Origin: Parabacteroides sp. TM07-1AC
Lineage (GTDB): Bacteria > Bacteroidota > Bacteroidia > Bacteroidales > Tannerellaceae
Direction: 5' to 3'
Length of the DNA stretch: 64,000 nt
NCBI RefSeq assembly: GCF_003480915.1
Contig: NZ_QUKD01000010.1
Span: 124,001 to 188,000, forward strand
Shown here: piece by piece, positions 25,078 to 33,671 of the stretch
Numbering within the stretch: the first letter of the stretch is position 1
How the letters are laid out: every line of letters starts with the position of its first letter
Position numbers and translations under genes: made by a program
The notes under the pieces: generated by a model
Told to the model about the DNA's origin: nothing
Seen by the model: only the letters and a program-made list of their open reading frames with translations
Databases searched by the model: none

Positions 25078-27024
25078 TTACTTCTTTTCGTCCAATTTCA
25101 ATTCTTTCATCAATTCATTATATTCCACTTCATCTTTGCTCATCTTGTCATACCAGTTCTTCTTCAGAACAAGCGTTGTGATGGCAAGGATCAGTACACT
25201 GGTCAGCAACGGCATACCTTCACGGATCACGATATACATCGGGATAATGGTCAGGCACATCTGCCAGATAATACCGATCGCCACATTGAACATATCACGT
25301 TTGAAGTTTTTGTTGGCTTTCACCTGCGGATATTTGGCAACCACCTTATCGTGAACCGGCTTCCAGAAACCCCACGGACGTATGGTAATATAGAAACGTT
25401 CAAGTGTCTCGTCTTCTACCGGAGGAGCGGAATAGGTACCGACCACACAACCGATCAAAGACACAACCAGCAATACCGGGAAGTAGAACAACGGCAACAT
25501 CGGAGCATTGTTGGCATATTCCCCTACTCTTTCTACGAAATGACCGTCCACCATCGTGTAACCGTCAAAGATAAACGGACAAACCATAGCAGCCAGGATA
25601 CCGGTGATCATTCCCCAGAAATAACCGTTACCATTGAAACGCCACCAGTGCCATTTCAATAGGTTAGCAGCAATATAACCTCCGTACAGAGCCGAAGTAA
25701 TCCATTGCAGCACGGAGTTCACACTCTCTACAAAGAATCCGATCACTACACTAACGACCACCACGCCGACTGTCACTATGTAGCTGGCACGGATCATCGT
25801 CTTGTTACTGGCATTCGGATTGATATATTTCTTGTAAATATCATTCACAATATAAGCGGGAGCCGCATTAGCGGTGGAAGCGAAAGTAGACATAAACGCC
25901 GCCAGCAATCCCGCCAGCAACAAACCACATACGCCAACGGGCACGAACTGGTTGATTGCATTCGGAAGAATCAGCTCAAAGTCGATCGCGCCTGTCTTTG
26001 TTGTCAAATCCAAATCCTTGAAGAAAGCCAGGGCAAGAATCGTGAAGCCCATGATCATCAGATAACGCGGGATCAGCAAGATTACGGGAACCGAACCACT
26101 CATCAAAGCAGCCTCTTTACCGCTACGGCAGGAAAGAATCTTCTGCATATCATAGTTAGGCGCAGGACCTGCCATACTATTGAATACTCCTTTAAAGAGC
26201 ATCATCATAATAAAGATTCCAAACAGGCCATACTGGTCATTCATAATCTTTTCATTCACGTCGCTGAAGATATCCGTCCATTTCAAGTCTAGCGTCCATC
26301 CGGGCATCAGACTGTCCCATCCGGCAGGCACGATAGAAGCCAGCATTTCCGGGCTTACCTTCATCATAGCGATAACGGCTATCGTAATACCAGCAACCGT
26401 CATTATGGCGAACTGCACCACATCGGTCCACACGATACTCAGCATACCGCCCAGCATCACATAGATGGTGGCAATAGCAGTAAAGAAGATACCGTAGGCA
26501 TGCGGCACATATTCTGCCGGAATATCGAATGGAACAAACTGGGAAACATAATCCCAGGGGAAGAATATTTCCATAAACTTACCCACACCGATAAAACCGT
26601 AGCTAAGGAATCCCAGCACACCGATCAGGGCATAGATAACAACAATTGTGTGTGACAAACTAGCACCTCTGTTCTTTCCGAAACGTGTCTGAATCCATTC
26701 AGCTCCTGTCAGCACATTCGAACGGCGCAGCCATACAGAAAGATAGACCATCAGAAAGATCTGGTTGAACACCGGCCACAGCCAGGGCACCCAGGCACTT
26801 TTAATTCCATAAATAAAGGCTAGTGTAACCATCCACATAGTACCAGAGATATCGAACTGGCCGGATGCGTTAGACAAGCCTAACATATAAAAAGGAAGAG
26901 TTTTACCTCCTAAGAAGTAGGAGTCCATGTTTTTCGACGCTCTTTTCTTCAGAATTAATCCGATTACGATCATTGCCACCAGATAAAGTCCGATGATAAA
27001 GATGTCGATTGGTTGCAATTTCAT
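25078..27024 (-). CDS. sodium:solute symporter (SSS family)
   Basis: 648 residues, about 14 transmembrane helices. N-terminus IDIFIIGLYLVAMIVIGL and the YFLGGKTLPFYMLGLSNASG loop are typical of SSS sugar/sialate symporters. TFASTANAAPAYIVNDIYKKY corresponds to the sodium-binding helix region. It should bring a sugar through the inner membrane with sodium. The start at 27024 was preferred over one 12 codons upstream because a promoter lies at 27058-27088. GH130 follows by 33 bp. Confidence 0.9.
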   Translation of the reverse strand: MKLQPIDIFIIGLYLVAMIVIGLILKKRASKNMDSYFLGGKTLPFYMLGLSNASGQFDISGTMWMVTLAFIYGIKSAWVPWLWPVFNQIFLMVYLSVWLRRSNVLTGAEWIQTRFGKNRGASLSHTIVVIYALIGVLGFLSYGFIGVGKFMEIFFPWDYVSQFVPFDIPAEYVPHAYGIFFTAIATIYVMLGGMLSIVWTDVVQFAIMTVAGITIAVIAMMKVSPEMLASIVPAGWDSLMPGWTLDLKWTDIFSDVNEKIMNDQYGLFGIFIMMMLFKGVFNSMAGPAPNYDMQKILSCRSGKEAALMSGSVPVILLIPRYLMIMGFTILALAFFKDLDLTTKTGAIDFELILPNAINQFVPVGVCGLLLAGLLAAFMSTFASTANAAPAYIVNDIYKKYINPNASNKTMIRASYIVTVGVVVVSVVIGFFVESVNSVLQWITSALYGGYIAANLLKWHWWRFNGNGYFWGMITGILAAMVCPFIFDGYTMVDGHFVERVGEYANNAPMLPLFYFPVLLVVSLIGCVVGTYSAPPVEDETLERFYITIRPWGFWKPVHDKVVAKYPQVKANKNFKRDMFNVAIGIIWQMCLTIIPMYIVIREGMPLLTSVLILAITTLVLKKNWYDKMSKDEVEYNELMKELKLDEKK

Positions 27025-27057
27025 GATATTGATTTTGTTTTTAGGTTTAACGTTTGG

Positions 27058-27088
27058 CAAAGATATATAAATAGTTGACAGTTGACAA
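27058..27088 (-). promoter_or_regulatory. internal promoter (TTG - 20 bp - TATCTTTG) whose -33 box is in the palindromic element
   Basis: Minus-strand -7 TATCTTTG at 27058-27065 and TTG at 27086-27088 with 20-bp spacing. The TTG lies inside the arm of the GTTGACA element (27073-27197). Predicted leader of about 27 nt to the symporter ATG. Confidence 0.6.
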
Positions 27089-27197
27089 GTGACAGTTGAC
27101 AGTTATTCCGGCTTTCAGCCGAATAGGTTCATTTTCATGAAACAAACTGTCACTTGTCAACTGTCAACTGTCAACTGTTAATTGTCAATTGTCAACT
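27073..27197. repeat. GTTGACA palindromic element, copy B (operon spacer)
   Basis: 125 bp filling the gap between the lipoprotein stop codon (27200-27202) and the symporter promoter. Left arm: four GTTGACA-like words. Right arm: about seven TGTCAAC-like words. The centre differs from copies A and C and contains the mini-stem CGGCT-TTC-AGCCG. Confidence 0.85.
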
Positions 27198-27199
27198 TG

Positions 27200-28087
27200 T
27201 TAGTCGATCGGACAAACAGAAGAGATCATGCCAAATGTGTCATTATCATTCAAGCTCCAGATCACTTTATTGTTACCGTCGATCTCCATCAACTGCGGAT
27301 TGTTCGATTCCTTTGCACTCGGATCGTGTCCCTGCCAGTTGCAGATATACAGACCGTTGTTTGATGTAGGCAGCAACTGAGCTACGAAGAACAGGGAAAC
27401 ACCTTCAATATCGGTAGCACCGATCTTACGGATCACTTCACCCTTATCCAGATTTACTTCCATCAAAGAATGTCCGTCACCGCAAGCGACCATATAATTG
27501 CCGTTGTCCAGCAATACAGTACTATACGGAGTACCTTCCAGCTTGGTTGTCCGAACCAGTTCGCCGGCAGGAGATATTTCACGCACTTCAGAAGTAGCGA
27601 AAAGAGGCATCAGGTAGTTGCCTGCCTTGTTCTTATTCACCTGGCGGAACTGAGCATGCGGATGGTCGATACCTGTTTCGTATTCTGTTTCAGAAAGAAT
27701 TTCACCCTTCGGGCTTACTTCCATGATCTTAGCCGGGTGTCCGCACCATGCCAACAGGTAGTTACCGTCAGGCAGGATACGTGCAGTCTGCATTTCGCAA
27801 GTATCAGGAGCTGCGATGTTCCATATTTCCTTCTGATCGCGGGAGATCAGCTTCGCACCTTTTTTATAAGCAAACAAAATGTTACCGTCCGGAGTAGCTA
27901 CAGCCGAGTTACATTCCCAACCTTTTTGCAAAGGATGTTCCCATTCAATCTGTTTGGTATTCTTGTCGATGATAACGACTTTATTCCAACCGGAACCGGC
28001 TAACAGTAATTTCTGAGCCTTCTGCTGGCAGGATGTAGCGGCAAGCAGGAAAAGAGCAGAGCACAATAATGTGAATATTTTCTTCAT
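27200..28087 (-). CDS. beta-propeller lipoprotein
   Basis: 295 residues. Lipobox LAATSC (Cys20) marks a lipidated envelope protein. The rest is a propeller with repeated blades of the PQQ-like/NHL kind, e.g. TPDGNILFAYKKG, LPDGNYLLAWCG and LDNGNYMVACGDG, each with D-G-N-Y/I-L. Such proteins bind a ligand or a protein partner; no catalytic residues are seen. It lies between the LsrF-like gene (79 bp) and the symporter, so it may bind the imported compound at the cell surface or in the periplasm (inference). Confidence 0.75.
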   Translation of the reverse strand: MKKIFTLLCSALFLLAATSCQQKAQKLLLAGSGWNKVVIIDKNTKQIEWEHPLQKGWECNSAVATPDGNILFAYKKGAKLISRDQKEIWNIAAPDTCEMQTARILPDGNYLLAWCGHPAKIMEVSPKGEILSETEYETGIDHPHAQFRQVNKNKAGNYLMPLFATSEVREISPAGELVRTTKLEGTPYSTVLLDNGNYMVACGDGHSLMEVNLDKGEVIRKIGATDIEGVSLFFVAQLLPTSNNGLYICNWQGHDPSAKESNNPQLMEIDGNNKVIWSLNDNDTFGMISSVCPID

Positions 28088-28125
28088 GGCAATTTCTATG
28101 TATTATGTTATGATTCAGATACAAC

Positions 28126-28152
28126 AAGGGGCAGAGTAGCGCCCCGCCCCTT
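28126..28152 (-). other. GC-rich hairpin between LsrF-like and lipoprotein genes
   Basis: AAGGGGC / GCCCCTT around a 13-nt GC-rich loop in the 79-bp gap. No T run follows, so it is more likely an RNA-stability or attenuation structure than a full terminator. Confidence 0.45.
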
Positions 28153-28166
28153 TGAAGTATAATTAA

Positions 28167-29039
28167 TTATTTAGATAAATCCTGGAACATTTCAAATCCT
28201 TGCTGCGGAGTCAAACCGTCATGAACCACTGCATGAACAGCCTGAATCATAGCAACCGGGTTTTCAGACTGGAATACATTACGTCCCATATCCACACCGG
28301 CAGCACCGTCGTTGATTGCTTTGTAGCACAGATCCAATGCTTCCAGTTCAGGCAATTTCTTACCACCTGCGATCACAACAGGAACCGGAGTAGCGGCAAC
28401 AACCTTTTCGAAACCTTCGCAATAGTAAGTCTTCACGATATTTGCACCGTTTTCAGCACAGATACGAGAAGCCAGACCGAAATAACGAGCATCGCGAGCC
28501 ATCTGTTTGCCGACAGCAGTTACACCCATTACAGGAATACCATAACGTGTACCTTTATCTACTGCCTTATACAAGTTTGCGATTGTTTTAGCTTCGTGTG
28601 CCTCGTCGCCGATAGCCAACATAACAGCCATAGCTGAAACGTTCATACGGATAGCATCTTCTATATCGATCAGAACATTGTCATTCAGTTCTGTCAGAAT
28701 AGATGTTCCGGCATCCGAACGCAAACAGATTGGTTTGTTTGTTGTAGTCGGGATAGTAGACTGAAGAATACCGCGTGTACACATAATACAATCAGCATAA
28801 TCAATCAGCGGTACGATATTCAAGTCGATACGTTCCAAACCTGAAGTCGGTCCCATAATGAAACCATGATCGAATGCCAACATTACAGCTTTGCCTGTCT
28901 TCGGGTTGAAGATACGGGATAAACGATCTTTCATACCCCAGGGAAGGTTTTCAGCACCCTTCACATGGAAACTTTGTTGTTGAGAGTTAACACCTAAACC
29001 GAAGTTTGAGCCTTCTCTCAAATCATCTAAATCTGCCAT
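28167..29039 (-). CDS. LsrF-type class I aldolase/thiolase
   Basis: 290 residues, cytoplasmic. Closely resembles E. coli LsrF from end to end as I recall it: start MADLDD, WGMKDRLSRIFNPKTGK, AFDHGF.MGPTSGLERIDLN, the Schiff-base lysine at residue 203 in VKTYY, and VVIAGGKKLPELEALD. LsrF cleaves phospho-AI-2 with CoA to DHAP and acetyl-CoA. Here no lsrK, lsrG or lsr transporter is nearby; DhaL and DhaK are adjacent instead. The real substrate may thus be another phosphorylated keto-sugar. ATG at 29039 was chosen because it matches the LsrF start. Confidence 0.85.
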   Translation of the reverse strand: MADLDDLREGSNFGLGVNSQQQSFHVKGAENLPWGMKDRLSRIFNPKTGKAVMLAFDHGFIMGPTSGLERIDLNIVPLIDYADCIMCTRGILQSTIPTTTNKPICLRSDAGTSILTELNDNVLIDIEDAIRMNVSAMAVMLAIGDEAHEAKTIANLYKAVDKGTRYGIPVMGVTAVGKQMARDARYFGLASRICAENGANIVKTYYCEGFEKVVAATPVPVVIAGGKKLPELEALDLCYKAINDGAAGVDMGRNVFQSENPVAMIQAVHAVVHDGLTPQQGFEMFQDLSK

Positions 29040-29075
29040 TTTTCTATTTTCTATATTAAAAAGTGAATTATTCAA

Positions 29076-29690
29076 TTATAATGCTTCTGCAAAAGAGGCT
29101 AACATGCAGCTCCATGATGTAGCACCGCTATCGGCATAACCGATAGAACGTTCACCGTAGTTACGGGCACGTCCGAAGTTCGCTTTCATATCTACTGTTT
29201 TCTTTGCACCTTCCAAAGCTGCGTTGGCACCAGCTGTCATGATTTCCTTGATGTCGTCCGATTCACAAGCCTGAATAGCTTCGATAGCAGGAACCAAAGC
29301 GTCCATCATCGTTTTGTCGCCCGGTTGTGCTTTTGTCTGTTTCTGCACGTTGGCAAGGCCGCCGGCAAACATTTTCTTCACACCTTCGGCATCCAGTTCG
29401 GTTCCGGCAGCGCTGTCGCTCATGCCAAGGAAGAATGCACCTAACAGGGTACTTGTCGATCCGCTGGTTTCCAGCATCACGCCAAATCCCATATCATTCA
29501 GCATAGATTTAAATTCCGTTCCTTTTTCCGAGCCTTTAACGACAACAGAGAAAGCAGTTACGATAGCCTGTCCGTGATCGCCGTCACCGATTACCGCATC
29601 CAGTTTGGAAAATTCGTCTTCGCGGGCTTTGATATGCGTTAGGGCGTTATTCAGCATACCTTTGAAAGCCTCAATAGTCAGTTGTTTCAT
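29076..29690 (-). CDS. dhaL: dihydroxyacetone kinase subunit L
   Basis: 204 residues. ADP/ATP-binding subunit of a Dha-type kinase, an all-helical barrel. The magnesium motif GDGDHG (35-40), LETSGSTSTLLGAFF and GDKTMMDAL are intact. In PTS-type systems DhaL is recharged by DhaM; no dhaM is present here, so the kinase may use ATP directly. It lies 9 bp after dhaK and 36 bp before the LsrF-like gene. Confidence 0.9.
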   Translation of the reverse strand: MKQLTIEAFKGMLNNALTHIKAREDEFSKLDAVIGDGDHGQAIVTAFSVVVKGSEKGTEFKSMLNDMGFGVMLETSGSTSTLLGAFFLGMSDSAAGTELDAEGVKKMFAGGLANVQKQTKAQPGDKTMMDALVPAIEAIQACESDDIKEIMTAGANAALEGAKKTVDMKANFGRARNYGERSIGYADSGATSWSCMLASFAEAL

Positions 29691-29699
29691 GTTATTTGT

Positions 29700-30716
29700 T
29701 TATTTACCAATAGTTGTCCAATACGGTGCGTTTGCACTCTTGTTCTTCAAATAATCGATGTGGTCTGCATCCAAAATACCCATGATCATCTGGAAACCAG
29801 CCTGTTCCTGAACTGTCAGGATTTCCTGGATACGGCCGAATACTACTTCCAAACCACGAGCTTCCAGTTCTTTGTAAGCTTTGCGGAAAATAATATTCAA
29901 TTCCATGTGAGTAGTTGCACCTACACCGTTGATGATAAGCATCATCTTGTCACCGGCTTTCGGCTGCAGTTGCTGGCAAAGCAGATCAACCATTTCAGCA
30001 GCTGTAGCGTCGGCAGATACTAACGGTTTCTGACCGCCACCACCTTCACCGTGCTGTCCCATACCGATTTCCATAACACCGGCAGGCAGGTCAGTGATTG
30101 TAGCATTGTTCTGCGGATGTGTACAAGAGCGCATAGCAACAGCCAAAGTAGCTACTTTTTCGTTATAACGTTCGCCGATCTCGATCAGTTCATCCAAAGA
30201 CTTGCCTTCGTCTGCAGCAGCACCCAGGATTTTATACAAAGGAACGCAACCAGCCAGACCACGACGATCTTCTGTCGGTGCGCCGATACCTGCACTGATA
30301 TCATCATGAGTCAGGATCTGTTTTACTTTGATACCTACGCGTTCTGCCAACTGGCATGCCATGTTTGCACTCATCACGTCACCAGAATGGTTCAATACAA
30401 CCAACAGGATACCGGCTTCACGTTTCATCAACTGCAAAGCCTGGAACAGACGCTGTGCACCCGGAGCTGCGAATACGTCGCCCACTACAGAGCAATCCAG
30501 CATACCGTCGCCAACGAAACCGCTCAATGCAGGTTCGTGACCGGAACCGCCCAAAGTAACGATAGCTACTTTATCTTCGCTTTTCGGATTTGCACGTACT
30601 ACGATATTTTCTCCAGCCAGTTTAACCTGGTCAGGATAAGCCAGTACATAACCTTCCAGCAATTCCGGAGTTATTTGTTCAGGATCATTTATAAATTTAG
30701 TCTTAATTTCTGCCAT
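29700..30716 (-). CDS. dhaK: dihydroxyacetone kinase subunit K
   Basis: 338 residues. Substrate-binding subunit: GGSGHEP (56-62), GDVFAAPGA and the histidine that binds the carbonyl of the substrate, His222 in GMGQHGEGG. Together with DhaL it would phosphorylate dihydroxyacetone or a similar short hydroxyketone. DhaK relatives are known to act on erythrulose and other ketoses, so the substrate is open. A strong SD sequence precedes it. Confidence 0.9.
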   Translation of the reverse strand: MAEIKTKFINDPEQITPELLEGYVLAYPDQVKLAGENIVVRANPKSEDKVAIVTLGGSGHEPALSGFVGDGMLDCSVVGDVFAAPGAQRLFQALQLMKREAGILLVVLNHSGDVMSANMACQLAERVGIKVKQILTHDDISAGIGAPTEDRRGLAGCVPLYKILGAAADEGKSLDELIEIGERYNEKVATLAVAMRSCTHPQNNATITDLPAGVMEIGMGQHGEGGGGQKPLVSADATAAEMVDLLCQQLQPKAGDKMMLIINGVGATTHMELNIIFRKAYKELEARGLEVVFGRIQEILTVQEQAGFQMIMGILDADHIDYLKNKSANAPYWTTIGK

Positions 30717-30725
30717 GGTGTTTTT

Positions 30726-30732
30726 CCTCCTT
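30726..30732 (-). promoter_or_regulatory. Shine-Dalgarno AAGGAGG before dhaK
   Basis: AAGGAGG, 9 nt before the ATG. Unusually strong for this phylum and suggests high translation of dhaK. Confidence 0.65.
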
Positions 30733-30753
30733 GTTTCGTTTTAGGTTTATAAA

Positions 30754-31080
30754 TTATTTAATTTCCATTAATTCGATAGCGATGCCTTCTTCTTCGATGA
30801 AAGCAATAGTAAGATGTTCGTCGCATACAGCCGGACCGAAGATAACTTTTGCATCTTTCAGCGCTTCTTCCAATGAAGGAACCGTGTAAGCGATATGACC
30901 ATTCGTTTTAACCAGATCAGGCAAGCAGCTGGCAGCAGGATCGTCAAATTTCAGAAATTCGATCTTGTTAGGACTCTTGCTGTAATCGGTTAACCATACG
31001 TTCAAGCCTTCGTTGAACATTGCACCTTCTTTCTGTTCGTTGGTAAGGATACCTACATGATTATAAGTTCTCATGATCAT
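30754..31080 (-). CDS. VOC-family (glyoxalase-like) small protein
   Basis: 108 residues. The fold pattern is that of a single vicinal-oxygen-chelate module: YNHVGILT at the N-terminus, HIAYTVPSLEEAL in the middle, and the final EEEGIAIELMEIK strand with the metal-ligand-like Glu. His and Glu ligands therefore appear present. Such proteins isomerise or open small ketones or lactones. It sits between ccsBA and dhaK, so it may act on the same keto-compound. Start uncertain (Met1 or Met3). Confidence 0.7.
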   Translation of the reverse strand: MIMRTYNHVGILTNEQKEGAMFNEGLNVWLTDYSKSPNKIEFLKFDDPAASCLPDLVKTNGHIAYTVPSLEEALKDAKVIFGPAVCDEHLTIAFIEEEGIAIELMEIK

Positions 31081-31113
31081 TAAAATTTAATGTTAAACTT
31101 GTATATTAATAAT

Positions 31114-33558
31114 TCATTCATTTTCCTTTATCTTATTATACCCGATTCTCGATAATATCCCCAAAATCACCACTACGATTCCAACCATATAGAGATATGT
31201 AAAGATTCCGTGTACATTGTCGTTCTGTCCGTATGAATGCATTCCGCTCAGGAAATAATTCACTCCGAAGAATGTCATCAGGACAGAAGAGAAAGCCACT
31301 ACCGAGCAAAGGTTAAACAGCCAGTCGCTATACCAGCGTTTTACCAGATGCAGGTGAGTAACGACCGCATACACCACCATCGTGATCAGTGCCCATGTTT
31401 CTTTCGGGTCCCATCCCCAGTAACGTCCCCATGATTCGTTTGCCCACACAGCTCCCAGGAAAGTTCCGACCGTCATCAACGCCAAACCGACCCAAAGCGC
31501 CATTTCGTTTACGATGGTCAATTCTTTGATACGGGCTTTCAGCAAGGCTGTATTTTTCTTTCCGGCAATACTTGTTAGTACCAGATTGGTCAGTCCGATC
31601 AGGCAACTGATACCGAAGAAACCATATGCAGCCACAATAACAGCCACATGGAACATCAGCCACGGCGATTTCAATACGGGAACCAGCGGGTTGATCTCCG
31701 GATCCATCCAGTTCAGTCCGGAAACGAACAGGATAATTCCACCGAACAAAGTAGCCAGTGCAAAGGTCACCGTACTGCGGCGCACGAATAACAAACCAGC
31801 CAGGACAGTTGCCCAGGCCACATACACCATTGTTTCGTATGAATTACTCCACGGTGCATATCCGCCGATATACCAGCGCATCCCCATTCCATACATATGG
31901 TAAGTAAATACGAGCAACACCCCTACCCCCAATATCCAGATACCGAACTTCATCCACTTCTGCTGCTTGAACAGCATAACGAACGAAAGGACCAGCAACA
32001 AACCGCCCAGGATCAGATAACCTATCTTACACTGACGGAATACATCCATCTTATTATATTTAAGCTCAGCTTCAATCCTTTTAGCCGAGATATCGAGTGT
32101 CTTGTTCTTTGCCTGCTGATACGTGCCGATCATATCGATCACCTCGTCAGCCTTCGACCAGTCACCTTTCTGCAAGGCATCCTGCACTTCTGCCAGATAC
32201 CATCCCATAATACGGGAAACGAACATGGAGTCTTTCCCTGTAAATGCAGACAGATCGTCACCGGCAGCATACCATTTATGATTAGGATCGTCCTCTTTCG
32301 GAAACAGATTCAGCATCTGGTAATTGATCAGCTGATGAAATATATTGATCTGCTCATCGAGTTTAAGCAAGTCTTTATCGAAACGGGTACGCTGGGCAGG
32401 CATCTTGTTATAGGCTTCTTCCAGCTTTTCCTGTAATTTATAATCTCCATTCTTATCGAACACCTGCAGATAAGCACATTCACCGTCTGTCAAATCATAA
32501 TAATTTGCCAGCTCCGGATTGGATAAAGCGATGAAAGGTACACGCATCCACATGTCCGGCATAGCCAGCAGGCTCAACAGGAACTGATCGGAATTTAATT
32601 TACCGATCTTATCCGCTTTGTGCAGTTTGCGCAGGATCTCCGAAGAGAATGTATTGATAGGCATCATACGTCCACTATGGGACTGAATGGGCAATGCCCC
32701 GAATTTTGCCGCATGTTCCGAAGATACCGCATATTTCTGCACGGCATCCAGCATGGGCGAAGTTTCTTTTTTTGCGTCCACCGATACCGATAAAGCCAGT
32801 AACGCAAGGATCATGGTTGCCGATTGAGCAACAGAACGCAGCTCCTTTAAACGACGGCTCAACGCCATAAAACGGGAGTTCTTCCCTACCAGGGAAATAA
32901 TAAGTCCGATCACCAACAGCAGGTAACCGGTATACGTTATGTTCCGTCCTGCCACATCACGGTTGACGGAAAGTACGGTACCCTGTTCATCCGGATCGTA
33001 AGAAGCCTGGAAGAAACGGTAGCCTTTTATATCTAATACGTTATTCATAAATACCCGTTCGCGACGTGTCTGACCATCTACATGTACCAGCAATTCGCTT
33101 TCGTAGGAAGACGGGCTGGACGAACCTGGATAGCGGGTCAAAGTAAATTTCTCCAGTTCCACAGTGAAAGGTAAGGTATGGAAAGTAGTCAGATCGCCCT
33201 GGCGGACTGCTATCTGATCTGTTGATTCTCCTTCGCGGATATGAAGGATTCCTTCTTCACCGAACTGGAAAGAAGTAAGGGCGCCAAGAAGGATAATAAT
33301 AAAGGAAGTATGAACGAGCATCAAACCCCATCTGCGGAGTTTTAAATACTGATACTTAACAGCAATGACGAGAAAATTAGCGACTAAAAGAAATTGCAAC
33401 AAAAAGAATAAAGGAGAATAATAAATCATCGCTTTGGCAGCAGCCGTACCATGATACTTTTCAATAAAAGTGGCAACAGCCAGACCAAAACCATAAAGAA
33501 GTAACAAAACGATCGTTGTTACAAAGGATGAGAATATTCTTTCGAGAGTTGCTTTCAT
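31114..33558 (-). CDS. ccsBA: CcsBA fused cytochrome c synthetase (system II)
   Basis: 814 residues. N-terminal ResB/CcsB half (about 1-240) with four membrane helices and a periplasmic loop; a linker of about 270 residues; C-terminal CcsA half with the tryptophan-rich heme motif WGRYWGWDPKETWAL (710-724) flanked by histidines in HLHLVKRW. It attaches heme to CxxCH cysteines on the outer face of the inner membrane. The gene directly upstream encodes a CxxCH protein and another lies further upstream, so it most likely matures them. Own promoter at 33585-33592. Confidence 0.92.
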   Translation of the reverse strand: MKATLERIFSSFVTTIVLLLLYGFGLAVATFIEKYHGTAAAKAMIYYSPLFFLLQFLLVANFLVIAVKYQYLKLRRWGLMLVHTSFIIILLGALTSFQFGEEGILHIREGESTDQIAVRQGDLTTFHTLPFTVELEKFTLTRYPGSSSPSSYESELLVHVDGQTRRERVFMNNVLDIKGYRFFQASYDPDEQGTVLSVNRDVAGRNITYTGYLLLVIGLIISLVGKNSRFMALSRRLKELRSVAQSATMILALLALSVSVDAKKETSPMLDAVQKYAVSSEHAAKFGALPIQSHSGRMMPINTFSSEILRKLHKADKIGKLNSDQFLLSLLAMPDMWMRVPFIALSNPELANYYDLTDGECAYLQVFDKNGDYKLQEKLEEAYNKMPAQRTRFDKDLLKLDEQINIFHQLINYQMLNLFPKEDDPNHKWYAAGDDLSAFTGKDSMFVSRIMGWYLAEVQDALQKGDWSKADEVIDMIGTYQQAKNKTLDISAKRIEAELKYNKMDVFRQCKIGYLILGGLLLVLSFVMLFKQQKWMKFGIWILGVGVLLVFTYHMYGMGMRWYIGGYAPWSNSYETMVYVAWATVLAGLLFVRRSTVTFALATLFGGIILFVSGLNWMDPEINPLVPVLKSPWLMFHVAVIVAAYGFFGISCLIGLTNLVLTSIAGKKNTALLKARIKELTIVNEMALWVGLALMTVGTFLGAVWANESWGRYWGWDPKETWALITMVVYAVVTHLHLVKRWYSDWLFNLCSVVAFSSVLMTFFGVNYFLSGMHSYGQNDNVHGIFTYLYMVGIVVVILGILSRIGYNKIKENE

Positions 33559-33584
33559 TTGATGTTCTAATTAAGTTATGCCGT

Positions 33585-33592
33585 CAAAGATA
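33585..33592 (-). promoter_or_regulatory. -7 promoter box TATCTTTG for ccsBA
   Basis: Exact TAnnTTTG on the minus strand, 26 bp before the ATG at 33558. It would allow the part from ccsBA on to be transcribed separately from the upstream genes. Confidence 0.55.
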
Positions 33593-33607
33593 AGAAATTT
33601 CAATTAA

Positions 33608-33632
33608 GTGACCCCGGCCTTTCCGGGGCCAC
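33608..33632. other. GC-rich hairpin between fusion-cytochrome gene and ccsBA
   Basis: GTGGCCCCGG / CCGGGGTCAC on the minus strand with a short loop. It is not followed by a T run. Possible partial terminator or RNA-processing site. Confidence 0.5.
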
Positions 33633-33671
33633 CTAATAGATATTATCTATATCTGGGACATATCTTAGGGA

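Noticed and set aside
24046..27024. GH130 plus symporter as a polysaccharide utilisation locus
   Set aside because: No SusC/SusD pair or hybrid two-component or sigma/anti-sigma regulator is present.
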